DNA from: JAGXQV01 sp964505475
Lineage (GTDB): Bacteria > Pseudomonadota > Gammaproteobacteria > Burkholderiales > Sulfuricellaceae
DNA length: 7,349 nucleotides
Direction: 5' to 3'
Assembly (NCBI GenBank): GCA_964505475.1
Contig: CAZDIJ010000108.1
Span: forward strand, 1 to 7,349
Part shown: piece by piece, positions 1 to 5,822 of the stretch
Position numbering within the stretch: the first letter of the stretch is position 1
Layout of the letters: each line of letters opens with the position of its first letter
Position numbers and translations under genes: made by a program
Notes under the pieces: model-generated
What the model was told of the DNA's origin: nothing
The model's input: the letters and a program-made list of their open reading frames with translations, nothing else
Database searches by the model: none

Positions 1-1
1 C

Positions 2-463
2 AACGCCGCCATCGAGGCGGCGCGCGCCGGCGAACAGGGGCGCGGCTTCGCCGTGGTGGCCGACGAGGTGCGGCAATTGGCCGAACGCACCAGCCAATCG
101 ACCCGTAAAATCGGCGAAATGATCGGCACCATCCAGCATGGCACGGAAAACGCCGTCTCCAGCATGCTGGACGGCAACGCCCGCGCCGATGAAGGGGTGC
201 GCATGGCGGAACGGGCGCGCGACGCGATCGAACAAATCCGCGACAATGCCAGCCGCGTCATCGCCGAGGTCGGCGGCATCTCCGACTCCCTGCGCGAGCA
301 AAGCGCGGCGCACGGCCAGGTCGCCGCGAGCGTGGCGCGGATCGCCGAAAAAACCGAGGAAAACAGCCTGGAAGTCCAGGCCATCGCCGAAGCCGCCCTG
401 GAATTGGAAAATCTCTCCTCGGCCTTGCAAACCCTGGTCACCCGTTTCAAGATTACCGGCTGA
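2..463 (+). CDS. Methyl-accepting chemotaxis protein, C-terminal fragment (5' end outside window)
   Basis: This is the last 153 codons of a chemotaxis receptor; the reading frame is open from base 2 to the TGA at 461-463. The visible part begins inside the highly conserved hairpin tip of the cytoplasmic signalling domain: NAAIEAARAGEQGRGFAVVA followed by DEVRQLAERT. This is the region that contacts CheA and CheW in this family. The rest is the descending arm of the long antiparallel coiled coil, rich in Ala, Glu and Arg heptads, ending in ...TRFKITG with no CheR-tethering pentapeptide of the NWETF type. Any sensor domain, membrane segments and HAMP domain would lie upstream of the window, so the ligand cannot be guessed. 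A GTG at 53 could be taken as a start, but it lies within the conserved tip and would leave a non-functional stub, so the gene is called as cut by the window edge. A terminator follows, making it a separate transcription unit from the receptor operon downstream. Confidence 0.96.
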   Translation, partial: NAAIEAARAGEQGRGFAVVADEVRQLAERTSQSTRKIGEMIGTIQHGTENAVSSMLDGNARADEGVRMAERARDAIEQIRDNASRVIAEVGGISDSLREQSAAHGQVAASVARIAEKTEENSLEVQAIAEAALELENLSSALQTLVTRFKITG

Positions 464-487
464 CCCCGCCGCTCAACGGGTTTCCAT

Positions 488-520
488 AAAACGGCGGGAG
501 GCTTCCCGCCGTTTTTCTTT
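488..520 (+). terminator. Intrinsic (Rho-independent) terminator of the chemotaxis receptor gene
   Basis: A perfect stem is formed by 488-499 pairing with 504-515 (core ACGGCGGGA with TCCCGCCGT), with a 4-nt loop GGCT at 500-503. A T-rich run (GTTTTTCTTT, 511-520) follows immediately. It begins 24 nt after the stop codon of the chemotaxis gene. The strong GC stem plus T tract is the standard form of a factor-independent terminator and separates this gene from the receptor operon. Confidence 0.9.
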
Positions 521-585
521 CTCCCCCTTCCTCTCCGCCACCACCCGAAGCCGTTTAAATACGCGGCATCAGGGGAAATTAACGA

Positions 586-591
586 TATAAT
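586..591 (+). promoter_or_regulatory. Putative -10 box (TATAAT) for the receptor/YfiR-like operon
   Basis: A perfect sigma-70 type TATAAT hexamer lies in the locally AT-rich stretch 551-610, in the only gap between the terminator and the receptor gene. No convincing -35 hexamer is seen 16-18 nt upstream, where the sequence is about GCGGCA, so the promoter may need an activator or the match may be fortuitous. Transcription from it would begin near 597-599. That would leave a leader of about 45 nt before the ATG at 642 and argues against the earlier in-frame ATG at 597 as the real start. Confidence 0.5.
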
Positions 592-627
592 ATGACATGT
601 ATATATTCCCGACATTCTCTTGCTTCC

Positions 628-632
628 GAGGA
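628..632 (+). promoter_or_regulatory. Ribosome binding site deciding the receptor start at 642
   Basis: GAGGA at 628-632 stands 9 nt before the ATG at 642, and the protein from that ATG begins directly with a signal peptide. The in-frame ATG at 597 has only a poorly placed AGGGGA (571-576, about 20 nt away) and would put about 15 non-signal residues, including a Cys, ahead of the signal peptide. The 642 start is therefore preferred. Confidence 0.6.
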
Positions 633-641
633 TCCGCGACC

Positions 642-2618
642 ATGCCGGCCAAATTCCTTCCGCTCTGCCACGCGCTGCTGTCCATAACACCGCTACTCCT
701 CCCGGCGGCGGCCGCCGCGCAGAATTTGACCGAACTCAGCCTGGAACAACTGGGGCAAGCCCAGGTGACTTCCGTGGCCAAAAAACCGCAAAGGCTGGAA
801 GACGCCGCCGCCGCGATTACCGTCATCAGCCAGGAAGACATCCGCCGCTCCGGCCTGACCAGCCTCGCCGAACTGCTGCGCCTGGCTCCCGGCGTGCAGG
901 TCGGCCAGATCGACGCCAGCACCTCGGCGGTCGGCATCCGTGGATTCGGCGGCCGCTACAGCAACAAGCTGCTGGTGCTGCTCGACGGCCGCGCCGCCTA
1001 TACCCCGGCTTTCGGCGGAGTGCTGTGGGATACGCTGGACACCCCGCTGGAAGACATCGAGCGCATCGAGGTCATTCGCGGTTCGGGAGGCACGCTGTGG
1101 GGCGCCAACGCCACCAACGGCGTGGTCAACATCATCACCAGGAACGCCGCGGCAACCCACGGCGTCTTGCTGTCGGGCGGCATCGGCGGCCAGGAACGGC
1201 GCGCCACCGCGCGCTACGGCGCCCCCCTGGGCGAATACGGCGATTTCCGGGTTTACGGCAAACACACCGAACTGCTGCCCTACCAGCGCGCTTCGGGCGC
1301 CGCCGCCCACGACGGGATGGACATCCGCCAGGCGGGCTTCCGCGCCGACTGGCGCATCCCCGGCGGCGACACCTTGACGGCGCAGGGCGACGCCTACGAC
1401 GGCAACGCCGATCACAGCAACAGCCTGGTGACCCTCGCGCCCCCCTACGTCGCCCCGCTCGATTTCAACACCGGCGTTTCCGGGCAGAATCTGCTGTTGC
1501 GCTGGAACCGCGCCCTGTCGGCGAACGAGGATTGGACCCTGCAATTCTATTGGGATCATTACCGGCGCGGCGACGTGCAAAGCCGCGAGCGGCGCAGCAC
1601 CTACGATCTCGATTTCCAGCATCGTTTCCGCCTGGGCGAACGCCACGACATCGTCTGGGGAGGCGGCTACCGCCGCAGCGAAGGCGAATTCGACAACACC
1701 TTCATGTTTTCCCTGACCCCCGCGCGTAGCGCCGATTCCCTGGCGAATCTCTTCGTCCAGGACGAAATCGCGCTGGCGCGCGACCTGCGCCTCACCCTGG
1801 GTTCCAAGTTCGAGCATAACGACCATAGCGGCCTGGAAATCCAGCCCAACGCCCGCCTGCTGTGGCGGATCGACCCGCGGCAAACCGCCTGGGCGGCGGT
1901 TTCGCGCGCCGTGCGCACCCCTTCCAGCGCCGAAAGGCATGCCCGCATCAACATCGCCGCCGCCCCCGGCACGCTGGTCAGCATTTTCGGCAACGACCGC
2001 CTCGACGCCGAGAAAGCGCTCTCCTACGAAGCCGGCTACCGCACCCATTTCAGCGACGGCCTGACCCTCGACGCCACCGTCTTCCACAACGAATACCGCG
2101 ACCTCGGCACCTCCGTGGCGATGGCGCCGTATTTTGAAAACACGCCTCTCCCGCCGCACCTGGTCATCGGCAGCCTCTACGGCAACGACGCCGAGGCGCG
2201 CAGCCGGGGCATCGAACTGGGCGGCGGCTGGCGGATCGACGAGCGTTGGACGCTCAAGGGTTCCTATACCCATCTATCCCTGAGCACCCGCCTGAAATCC
2301 GGCGGCAGCCCGACGGCTCCCCCCAGGGACGGCGACACCCCCATGAACCAGTGGCAGGCGCACGGCCAGTTCCAGGCCAGCCGCGATCTCTATTTCGGCG
2401 CTTCGCTGCACTACCGCGGCGCGCTGACGGCGCAGAGCCTGCCCGCCTATACCCGCGCCGACCTGCAAATGCGCTGGCGCGCCAGCCGCGAACTGGAATT
2501 CGCCCTGACGGCGCGCAACCTGCTCGATTCGCGCCACCTTGAATACCTGCCCCTGGAAACCCCCAGCGCCACCGAGGTTCCGCGCAGCGTTTTCGCTTCG
2601 GCGGCCTGGCGCTATTAG
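642..2618 (+). CDS. TonB-dependent outer-membrane receptor
   Basis: This 658-residue protein should form a 22-stranded outer-membrane barrel closed by an N-terminal plug and powered by TonB-ExbB-ExbD. Residues 1-26 are a Sec signal peptide (MPAKFLPLCHALLSITPLLL then an Ala run, cut near A26/Q27). The plug spans about 45-165, with family hallmarks: AAAAITVISQEDIRRSG, LAELLRLAPGVQV, IRGFGGRYSNKLLVLLDGR, IERIEVIRGSGGTLWGANA and GVVNIITRNA. The rest is beta-barrel with alternating aromatic strands, the TonB-dependent C-terminal signature (TARNLLDSRHLEY) and a terminal Tyr (AAWRY) as expected for BAM recognition. No N-terminal STN signalling extension is present, so classical sigma/anti-sigma surface signalling is unlikely. 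The sequence style matches a receptor group I recall being found next to YfiR/DUF4154 genes and sensor kinases, which fits the next gene 40 nt downstream. The transported substrate (siderophore, cobalamin or other) cannot be told from sequence. An in-frame ATG at 597 would add 15 residues. Confidence 0.93.
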   Translation: MPAKFLPLCHALLSITPLLLPAAAAAQNLTELSLEQLGQAQVTSVAKKPQRLEDAAAAITVISQEDIRRSGLTSLAELLRLAPGVQVGQIDASTSAVGIRGFGGRYSNKLLVLLDGRAAYTPAFGGVLWDTLDTPLEDIERIEVIRGSGGTLWGANATNGVVNIITRNAAATHGVLLSGGIGGQERRATARYGAPLGEYGDFRVYGKHTELLPYQRASGAAAHDGMDIRQAGFRADWRIPGGDTLTAQGDAYDGNADHSNSLVTLAPPYVAPLDFNTGVSGQNLLLRWNRALSANEDWTLQFYWDHYRRGDVQSRERRSTYDLDFQHRFRLGERHDIVWGGGYRRSEGEFDNTFMFSLTPARSADSLANLFVQDEIALARDLRLTLGSKFEHNDHSGLEIQPNARLLWRIDPRQTAWAAVSRAVRTPSSAERHARINIAAAPGTLVSIFGNDRLDAEKALSYEAGYRTHFSDGLTLDATVFHNEYRDLGTSVAMAPYFENTPLPPHLVIGSLYGNDAEARSRGIELGGGWRIDERWTLKGSYTHLSLSTRLKSGGSPTAPPRDGDTPMNQWQAHGQFQASRDLYFGASLHYRGALTAQSLPAYTRADLQMRWRASRELEFALTARNLLDSRHLEYLPLETPSATEVPRSVFASAAWRY

Positions 2619-2658
2619 GCGGGAAACCATCGTGCCGGAACCGCGTCCCGGAAAAGCC

Positions 2659-3201
2659 ATGCCCGATCGCCGCGATTTCCGCCGCCTTCCCCGGCGGGCG
2701 CTGCCGCTCCTGGCGCTGGCGGCTTGCCTGTGCATCCCGCCGCCGGCGGGCGCGGCGGCTTACGGCGAACATGAAATCAAGGCCGCCTATCTCTACAATT
2801 TCGCCAAATTCGTCGATTGGCCGGAAGACAAATCCCTCCTGCATCTGTGCCTGTTCAACAAAGGGGCGGTGGCCGGCGCGCTGGAAGCCATCAAGGACAA
2901 GTCCATGGGCGAGCGCAAGCTGGCGCTGTCCTATCCCGCCGCGGCCTCGAATCTGGCGGAGTGCGACATGCTGCTCGTCACCGAGGCGGAAGAACGCAAC
3001 CTGGAGCGGATCCTGGCGATCACCCAGGGACGCCGGGTGCTGGTGGCCGGCGACGGCGAAGGCTACGCCCAGCGCGGCGCGATGTTCAATTTCTACCTGG
3101 AAGGCGGAAGAGTGCGTTTTGAAATCAATCTCGCCGCCATCCGGCGCAGCGGGCTTAAAATCAGCTCCAAGCTGCTTTCTCTGGGTAGAATGGTGGAATA
3201 A
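2659..3201 (+). CDS. YfiR/DUF4154-family periplasmic regulatory protein
   Basis: This 180-residue exported protein of the YfiR family (PF13689) has the usual length. Conserved features are EHEIKAAYLYNFAKFVDWP (residues 37-55) after the signal peptide, then GRRVLVAGDGEGYAQRGAMF, FYLEGGRVRFEINL and the C-terminal RRSGLKISSKLLSLGR. C64 and C102 match the spacing of the conserved disulfide pair of Pseudomonas YfiR. In that organism YfiR sits in the periplasm and represses the diguanylate cyclase YfiN. Here no GGDEF gene is nearby; the downstream sensor is a histidine kinase with a CHASE8-like domain, so the inferred role is a periplasmic modulator of that kinase, perhaps tied to the TonB receptor 40 nt upstream. 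The N-terminus is basic (RRDFRRLPRR) with a short hydrophobic core; LAAC at 20-23 resembles a lipobox, so it could be a lipoprotein rather than soluble (cleavage near A33/A34). The start at 2659 has GGAAAAG at 2650-2656. GTG 2632, also in frame, would add 9 residues; any earlier start overlaps the receptor gene. Confidence 0.88.
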   Translation: MPDRRDFRRLPRRALPLLALAACLCIPPPAGAAAYGEHEIKAAYLYNFAKFVDWPEDKSLLHLCLFNKGAVAGALEAIKDKSMGERKLALSYPAAASNLAECDMLLVTEAEERNLERILAITQGRRVLVAGDGEGYAQRGAMFNFYLEGGRVRFEINLAAIRRSGLKISSKLLSLGRMVE

Positions 3202-3210
3202 AAAACGCAG

Positions 3211-3327
3211 TTCAACCACGGGGAACACGGTGAAATGATGGAGTTGCAGCGAGGCATGAAGAAAATGCCGCTCAACCGCCGGGTGAACAGTCAATCTCAT
3301 TCAACTGGATGTTTCCCCGTGGTTCAA
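3211..3327. repeat. Inverted-repeat element in the YfiR/kinase 1 spacer (MITE- or REP-like)
   Basis: The 144-nt spacer 3202-3345 has no gene. Its ends are arms of an inverted repeat: 3214-3225 (AACCACGGGGAA) pairs perfectly with 3313-3324, and 3211-3212 with 3326-3327, with one mismatch between them (14 of 15 pairs). The arms enclose about 87 nt. A degenerate further copy of the arm is visible inside (CTCAACCGCCGGGTGAAC, 3271-3288). The ACCACGGGGAA core recurs downstream at 7148-7158, so this is a dispersed repeat and not a chance hairpin. As RNA it could fold into a long stem between the receptor/YfiR-like genes and the kinase cassette and affect readthrough; no T tract makes it an obvious terminator. 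Confidence 0.7.
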
Positions 3328-3338
3328 ATAAGGAATTT
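3300..3338 (-). repeat. Left inverted repeat bracketing the two-kinase cassette
   Basis: The reverse complement of 3312-3338 is identical over 27 bp to 7133-7159. Allowing two single-base gaps, the match runs on through ATCCA and TTGAA to 3300 on this side and 7169 on the other (37 matched bases). The inner edge is 7 nt before the kinase 1 start codon, so the repeat reaches into the ribosome-binding region (AGGA at 3331-3334 lies inside it and AGGA at 3339-3342 just outside). Confidence 0.85.
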
Positions 3339-3345
3339 AGGATAA

Positions 3346-4965
3346 ATGCCCCTGATTAAACTGGATCACCTGCCCATCAAGCGCAAGCTGACCGTCATCG
3401 GTCTGGCGGTCGCCGGCCTGGCGATCGTGCTGCTGACCGCCATGCTGGCGGGCGTGCTGTGGCTGGAAAAACGGGAGAGCGCGCTGGCCGCCCTACGGGT
3501 GCATGCCGGCTTCATCAGCGGCAATTCCGTCCACGCCGTGCTTTTCCACGACGACCGCACCGCCTACGCGGTGCTGGCGCAGTTGCGCGCCGAGCCGGCC
3601 ATCCAGTACGCCGCCATCCGCCACAATTCCGGCGAGCTGCAAGCGCAATTCGTCCGCGACGAAAAGATCGCCCCCCCTCCCGCCGAACCTGCGCCGGGCA
3701 GGCATGCTTTTTTCGACGGCCAACTGGGGTTGACCAAGTCCCTGGATTTCGACGGCCAATATCTCGGCACCCTGTACATCCAGCGCGACATGAGCGGCGA
3801 TTACCAAGGGATTCTGGAACAGCTCGGCCTGTTCGTCGGCGCCATCCTGATCGCCCTGGCGGCGGCCTCGGCGCTGTTCGCCCGCTTCCAGGAGGCGATC
3901 ACCGGCCCCATCGCCGAGCTTTCCGGCCTGATGAAACGGGTCAGCGAAAACGGCGATTATTCGCTGCGCACCACGGTGCGCAGCCAGGACGAACTGGGGA
4001 TGCTGGGCGAGGGATTCAACGCCATGCTGGAAGCCATCGACGAACGCGACAAGGCCATCGGCCGCTATCGCCTGCATCTCGAGGAAATGGTGGAGCAGCG
4101 CAGCGGGGAGCTGATCGCCGCCAACGCCGACCTGCTGCGCCAGGTCGAAAGCCGCCTGAAGGCCGAGCGGCAGCTCCAGGAACTCAACGAAAGCCTGGAG
4201 CGGCGCGTCGTCGAGGAAGTCGAGAAAAACCGCGAAAAGGATCACCTGCTGATCCAGCAGTCGCGCCTCGCCGCGATGGGCGAAATGGTGCACAACATCG
4301 CCCATCAGTGGCGCCAGCCGCTCAACACCCTCGGCCTGATTACCCAGAACCTGCGCTACGATTTCCGCGACGGCCTGCTCACCAACGAGTTGATGGATGA
4401 GACCGCCGCCAAGGCGATGCAGGTGATCCAGGGGATGTCGCGCACCATCGACGATTTCCGCAACTTCTTCCGCCCCGACAAGCTGACCTTCGATTTCGAC
4501 ATCGCCGAGGCGGTCGAGCAGTCCCTCGACATCATCGCCCCGGCGCTCGACAACCACAACATCAAGGTCGAGACCGCCTTCGCCGGCGGCCTGCTCGCCC
4601 ACGGCCATCCCAGCCAGTTCGCCCAGGTCGTCCTCAACCTCCTCGCCAACGCCAAGGAAGCCATCCTGCAACATGGCGTCACCGCCGGCCAGATCACGAT
4701 CCGCCTCGCCGCCCGCGACGGCTGGGGCGTGCTCGACATCGAGGACAACGGCGGCGGCATTCCCGGCGACATCATGGGCAAGATTTTCGACCCCTACTTC
4801 ACCAGCAAGGAGCAGGGCAGCGGCATCGGCCTGTACATGAGCAAGACCATCATCGAACGCAACATGGACGGACACATCGAGGCCGCCAACATCCCCGCCG
4901 GCGCCCGCTTGACGGTCAGACTGCCGCTGGCGGACACTAGACGCCAAAACAAGGAGACAACATGA
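3346..4965 (+). CDS. Sensor histidine kinase 1: CHASE8-like periplasmic domain, HAMP, HisKA, HATPase
   Basis: This 539-residue inner-membrane kinase has TM1 at about 15-40, a periplasmic domain 41-159, TM2 at 160-180, HAMP 181-235 (P188; DELGMLGEGFNAML 215-228), coiled coil 236-300, the dimerisation/phosphoacceptor domain from about 303 and the ATP-binding domain to about 530. The phosphoacceptor is H320 in NIAHQWRQPLNTL; the N box has N435 (NLLANAKEA), the G1 box DNGGG is 467-471, F box FDPYFTSK 481-488 and G2 GSGIG 491-495, so the catalytic set is complete. The periplasmic part (SGNSVHAVLFHDDRTAYAVL, then LRAEPAIQYAAI) resembles CHASE8 (PF17152), the sensor type of YfiN, which fits the YfiR-like gene just upstream. 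There is no receiver domain, so phosphate must pass to a separate response regulator, not seen here. Residues 303-515 are encoded by DNA identical to kinase 2. AGGA at 3339-3342 is rather close to the ATG. The stop overlaps the next start (ATGA, 4962-4965). Confidence 0.93.
   Translation: MPLIKLDHLPIKRKLTVIGLAVAGLAIVLLTAMLAGVLWLEKRESALAALRVHAGFISGNSVHAVLFHDDRTAYAVLAQLRAEPAIQYAAIRHNSGELQAQFVRDEKIAPPPAEPAPGRHAFFDGQLGLTKSLDFDGQYLGTLYIQRDMSGDYQGILEQLGLFVGAILIALAAASALFARFQEAITGPIAELSGLMKRVSENGDYSLRTTVRSQDELGMLGEGFNAMLEAIDERDKAIGRYRLHLEEMVEQRSGELIAANADLLRQVESRLKAERQLQELNESLERRVVEEVEKNREKDHLLIQQSRLAAMGEMVHNIAHQWRQPLNTLGLITQNLRYDFRDGLLTNELMDETAAKAMQVIQGMSRTIDDFRNFFRPDKLTFDFDIAEAVEQSLDIIAPALDNHNIKVETAFAGGLLAHGHPSQFAQVVLNLLANAKEAILQHGVTAGQITIRLAARDGWGVLDIEDNGGGIPGDIMGKIFDPYFTSKEQGSGIGLYMSKTIIERNMDGHIEAANIPAGARLTVRLPLADTRRQNKETT
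4250..4891 (+). repeat. 642-bp perfect direct repeat, copy 1 (kinase core of kinase 1)
   Basis: I compared this segment block by block with 6430-7071 (constant offset 2180) and found no mismatch or gap in 642 bases. It encodes residues 303-515 of kinase 1, from just before the phosphoacceptor helix to just after the G2 box. Immediately outside, identity drops: 11 mismatches in the 49 bases to the left (4201-4249) and 8 in 40 to the right (4891-4930). Confidence 0.98.
4951..4956 (+). promoter_or_regulatory. Strong Shine-Dalgarno inside kinase 1 for the binding-protein gene
   Basis: AAGGAG stands 5 nt before the ATG at 4962 and lies within the last codons of kinase 1. With the ATGA stop/start overlap it marks a translationally coupled pair and fixes the start of the binding protein. 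Confidence 0.88.
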
Positions 4966-5816
4966 ATCATTCCATCCGCTTCTCGCGCCGGATTACCCGG
5001 CATTTCGGTAGCGTGGCGGCGATTCTCGCCGGCTGGCTGGCGCTGTCGGCCGGCGCGCCGGCCGACACCCTCAGGATCAACGGCACCGGCTCGGCGCTGG
5101 GCGGCATCGGCGCGGTGGCCGAGGCCTACGCCAAGACCTACCCCGACGCCAAGGTCGCCGCCATCGCGCCTTCCATGGGCAGCGGCGGCGCCATCAAGGC
5201 ATTGCTGGCGGGCGTCCTGGACGTCGCCGTGTCGTCGCGGCCGCTCAACGACGGCGAGCGCGGCCAGGGCGCCACGGAAACCGTGTACGCCCGGACGCCC
5301 TTCGTCATCGCCGTGCGGGACGACAACAAAACCAAGGGACTCGCGCAAGCCGAGCTTGCCGCCTATTACAGCGGCCGCGTCACGGCCTGGCCGGACGGCG
5401 GCGCGCTGCGGGTGATCCTGCGCCCCCTCTCGGATTCGGCCAGCGCCGCATTGCGCGCCCTGTCGCCGGAAATGGCGCAAGCCGTGGCCGCCGCGCACGA
5501 GCGCAAGGGCATGCTGCTGGCGTTGACCGACCAGGATAGCGCCACCGCCATCGAAAAAACCCCCGGCGCGCTCGGCACCAGCTCGCTGGCTTTGATCGTT
5601 TCCGAAAAGCGCACGCTGCGTCCGCTCGCGCTCGACGGCGTCGAACCTTCCCTCAAGGCGTTGGAGGATGGCCGCTATCCCCATGCCATGACCTTTACCC
5701 TGGTGCTGCCCGCCCAGCCTTCCGCCGAGGCGCGGCGCTTCGCCGATTTCCTCCACTCGCCGGCGGGGCAGGCGGTTTTGCGAAACACCGGCCATCTCGC
5801 CATGGGCAAGCGCTGA
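4962..5816 (+). CDS. PstS-like periplasmic substrate-binding protein
   Basis: This 284-residue exported protein belongs to the phosphate/PstS-type periplasmic binding fold (PBP-like domain, PF12849 type). A Sec signal peptide spans 1-34 (basic start, hydrophobic VAAILAGWLALSAG, cut near APA/D35). Family features are an early beta strand with an anion loop (LRINGTGSALGG, 37-48), the second loop PSMGSGGAIKALLAG (70-84) and DVAVSSRPLN (87-96), equivalent to the loops that hold phosphate in PstS. The C-terminal FADFLHSPAGQAVLRNTGH is the usual closing helix. It is shorter than typical PstS (about 320-350 residues). No PstC, PstA or PstB gene follows; instead it lies between two kinase genes, overlapping the first and 6 nt from the second. 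The inferred job is therefore sensing, presenting a ligand to a kinase periplasmic domain as LuxP, ChvE or TorT do, rather than transport. Phosphate is a reasonable guess, but another oxyanion or small ligand is possible. Confidence 0.85.
   Translation: MNHSIRFSRRITRHFGSVAAILAGWLALSAGAPADTLRINGTGSALGGIGAVAEAYAKTYPDAKVAAIAPSMGSGGAIKALLAGVLDVAVSSRPLNDGERGQGATETVYARTPFVIAVRDDNKTKGLAQAELAAYYSGRVTAWPDGGALRVILRPLSDSASAALRALSPEMAQAVAAAHERKGMLLALTDQDSATAIEKTPGALGTSSLALIVSEKRTLRPLALDGVEPSLKALEDGRYPHAMTFTLVLPAQPSAEARRFADFLHSPAGQAVLRNTGHLAMGKR
5044..5067. other. 24-bp perfect palindrome inside the binding-protein signal sequence
   Basis: The sequence is its own reverse complement over 24 bases, centred between 5055 and 5056 (half-site TGTCGGCCGGCG). 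It encodes roughly L28-T36, the end of the signal peptide. It contains the 8-bp palindrome GGCGCGCC. It could be a dimeric protein binding site, a cruciform or an mRNA secondary structure near the start of the gene, or a by-product of Ala/Gly/Pro codons in GC-rich DNA. Confidence 0.6.
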
Positions 5817-5822
5817 CCCTAT

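Noticed and set aside
597..641. Upstream ATG (597) as the start of the TonB-dependent receptor.
   Set aside because: It would precede the signal peptide with 15 unusual residues, lies at the expected transcription start of the TATAAT at 586-591, and has a poorer ribosome binding site than the ATG at 642.
693..2273. A 526-codon minus-strand open frame opposite the receptor gene, and a 484-codon one at 3493-4947 opposite kinase 1.
   Set aside because: Both are mirror frames of well-supported genes, without recognisable motifs or a plausible ribosome binding site.
642..2618. Receptor acting in FecA-type surface signalling through a sigma factor.
   Set aside because: No N-terminal STN domain lies before the plug, and no sigma/anti-sigma pair is in the window.
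2539..2658. Extended YfiR-like reading frame beginning within the receptor gene.
   Set aside because: The extra 40 residues overlap the conserved C-terminal strands of the receptor and would bury the signal peptide in the interior of the protein.
3211..3338. CRISPR array or attachment site in the 3202-3345 spacer.
   Set aside because: Only two facing arms and one degenerate copy occur, without regular spacers; there are no cas genes, integrase or tRNA.
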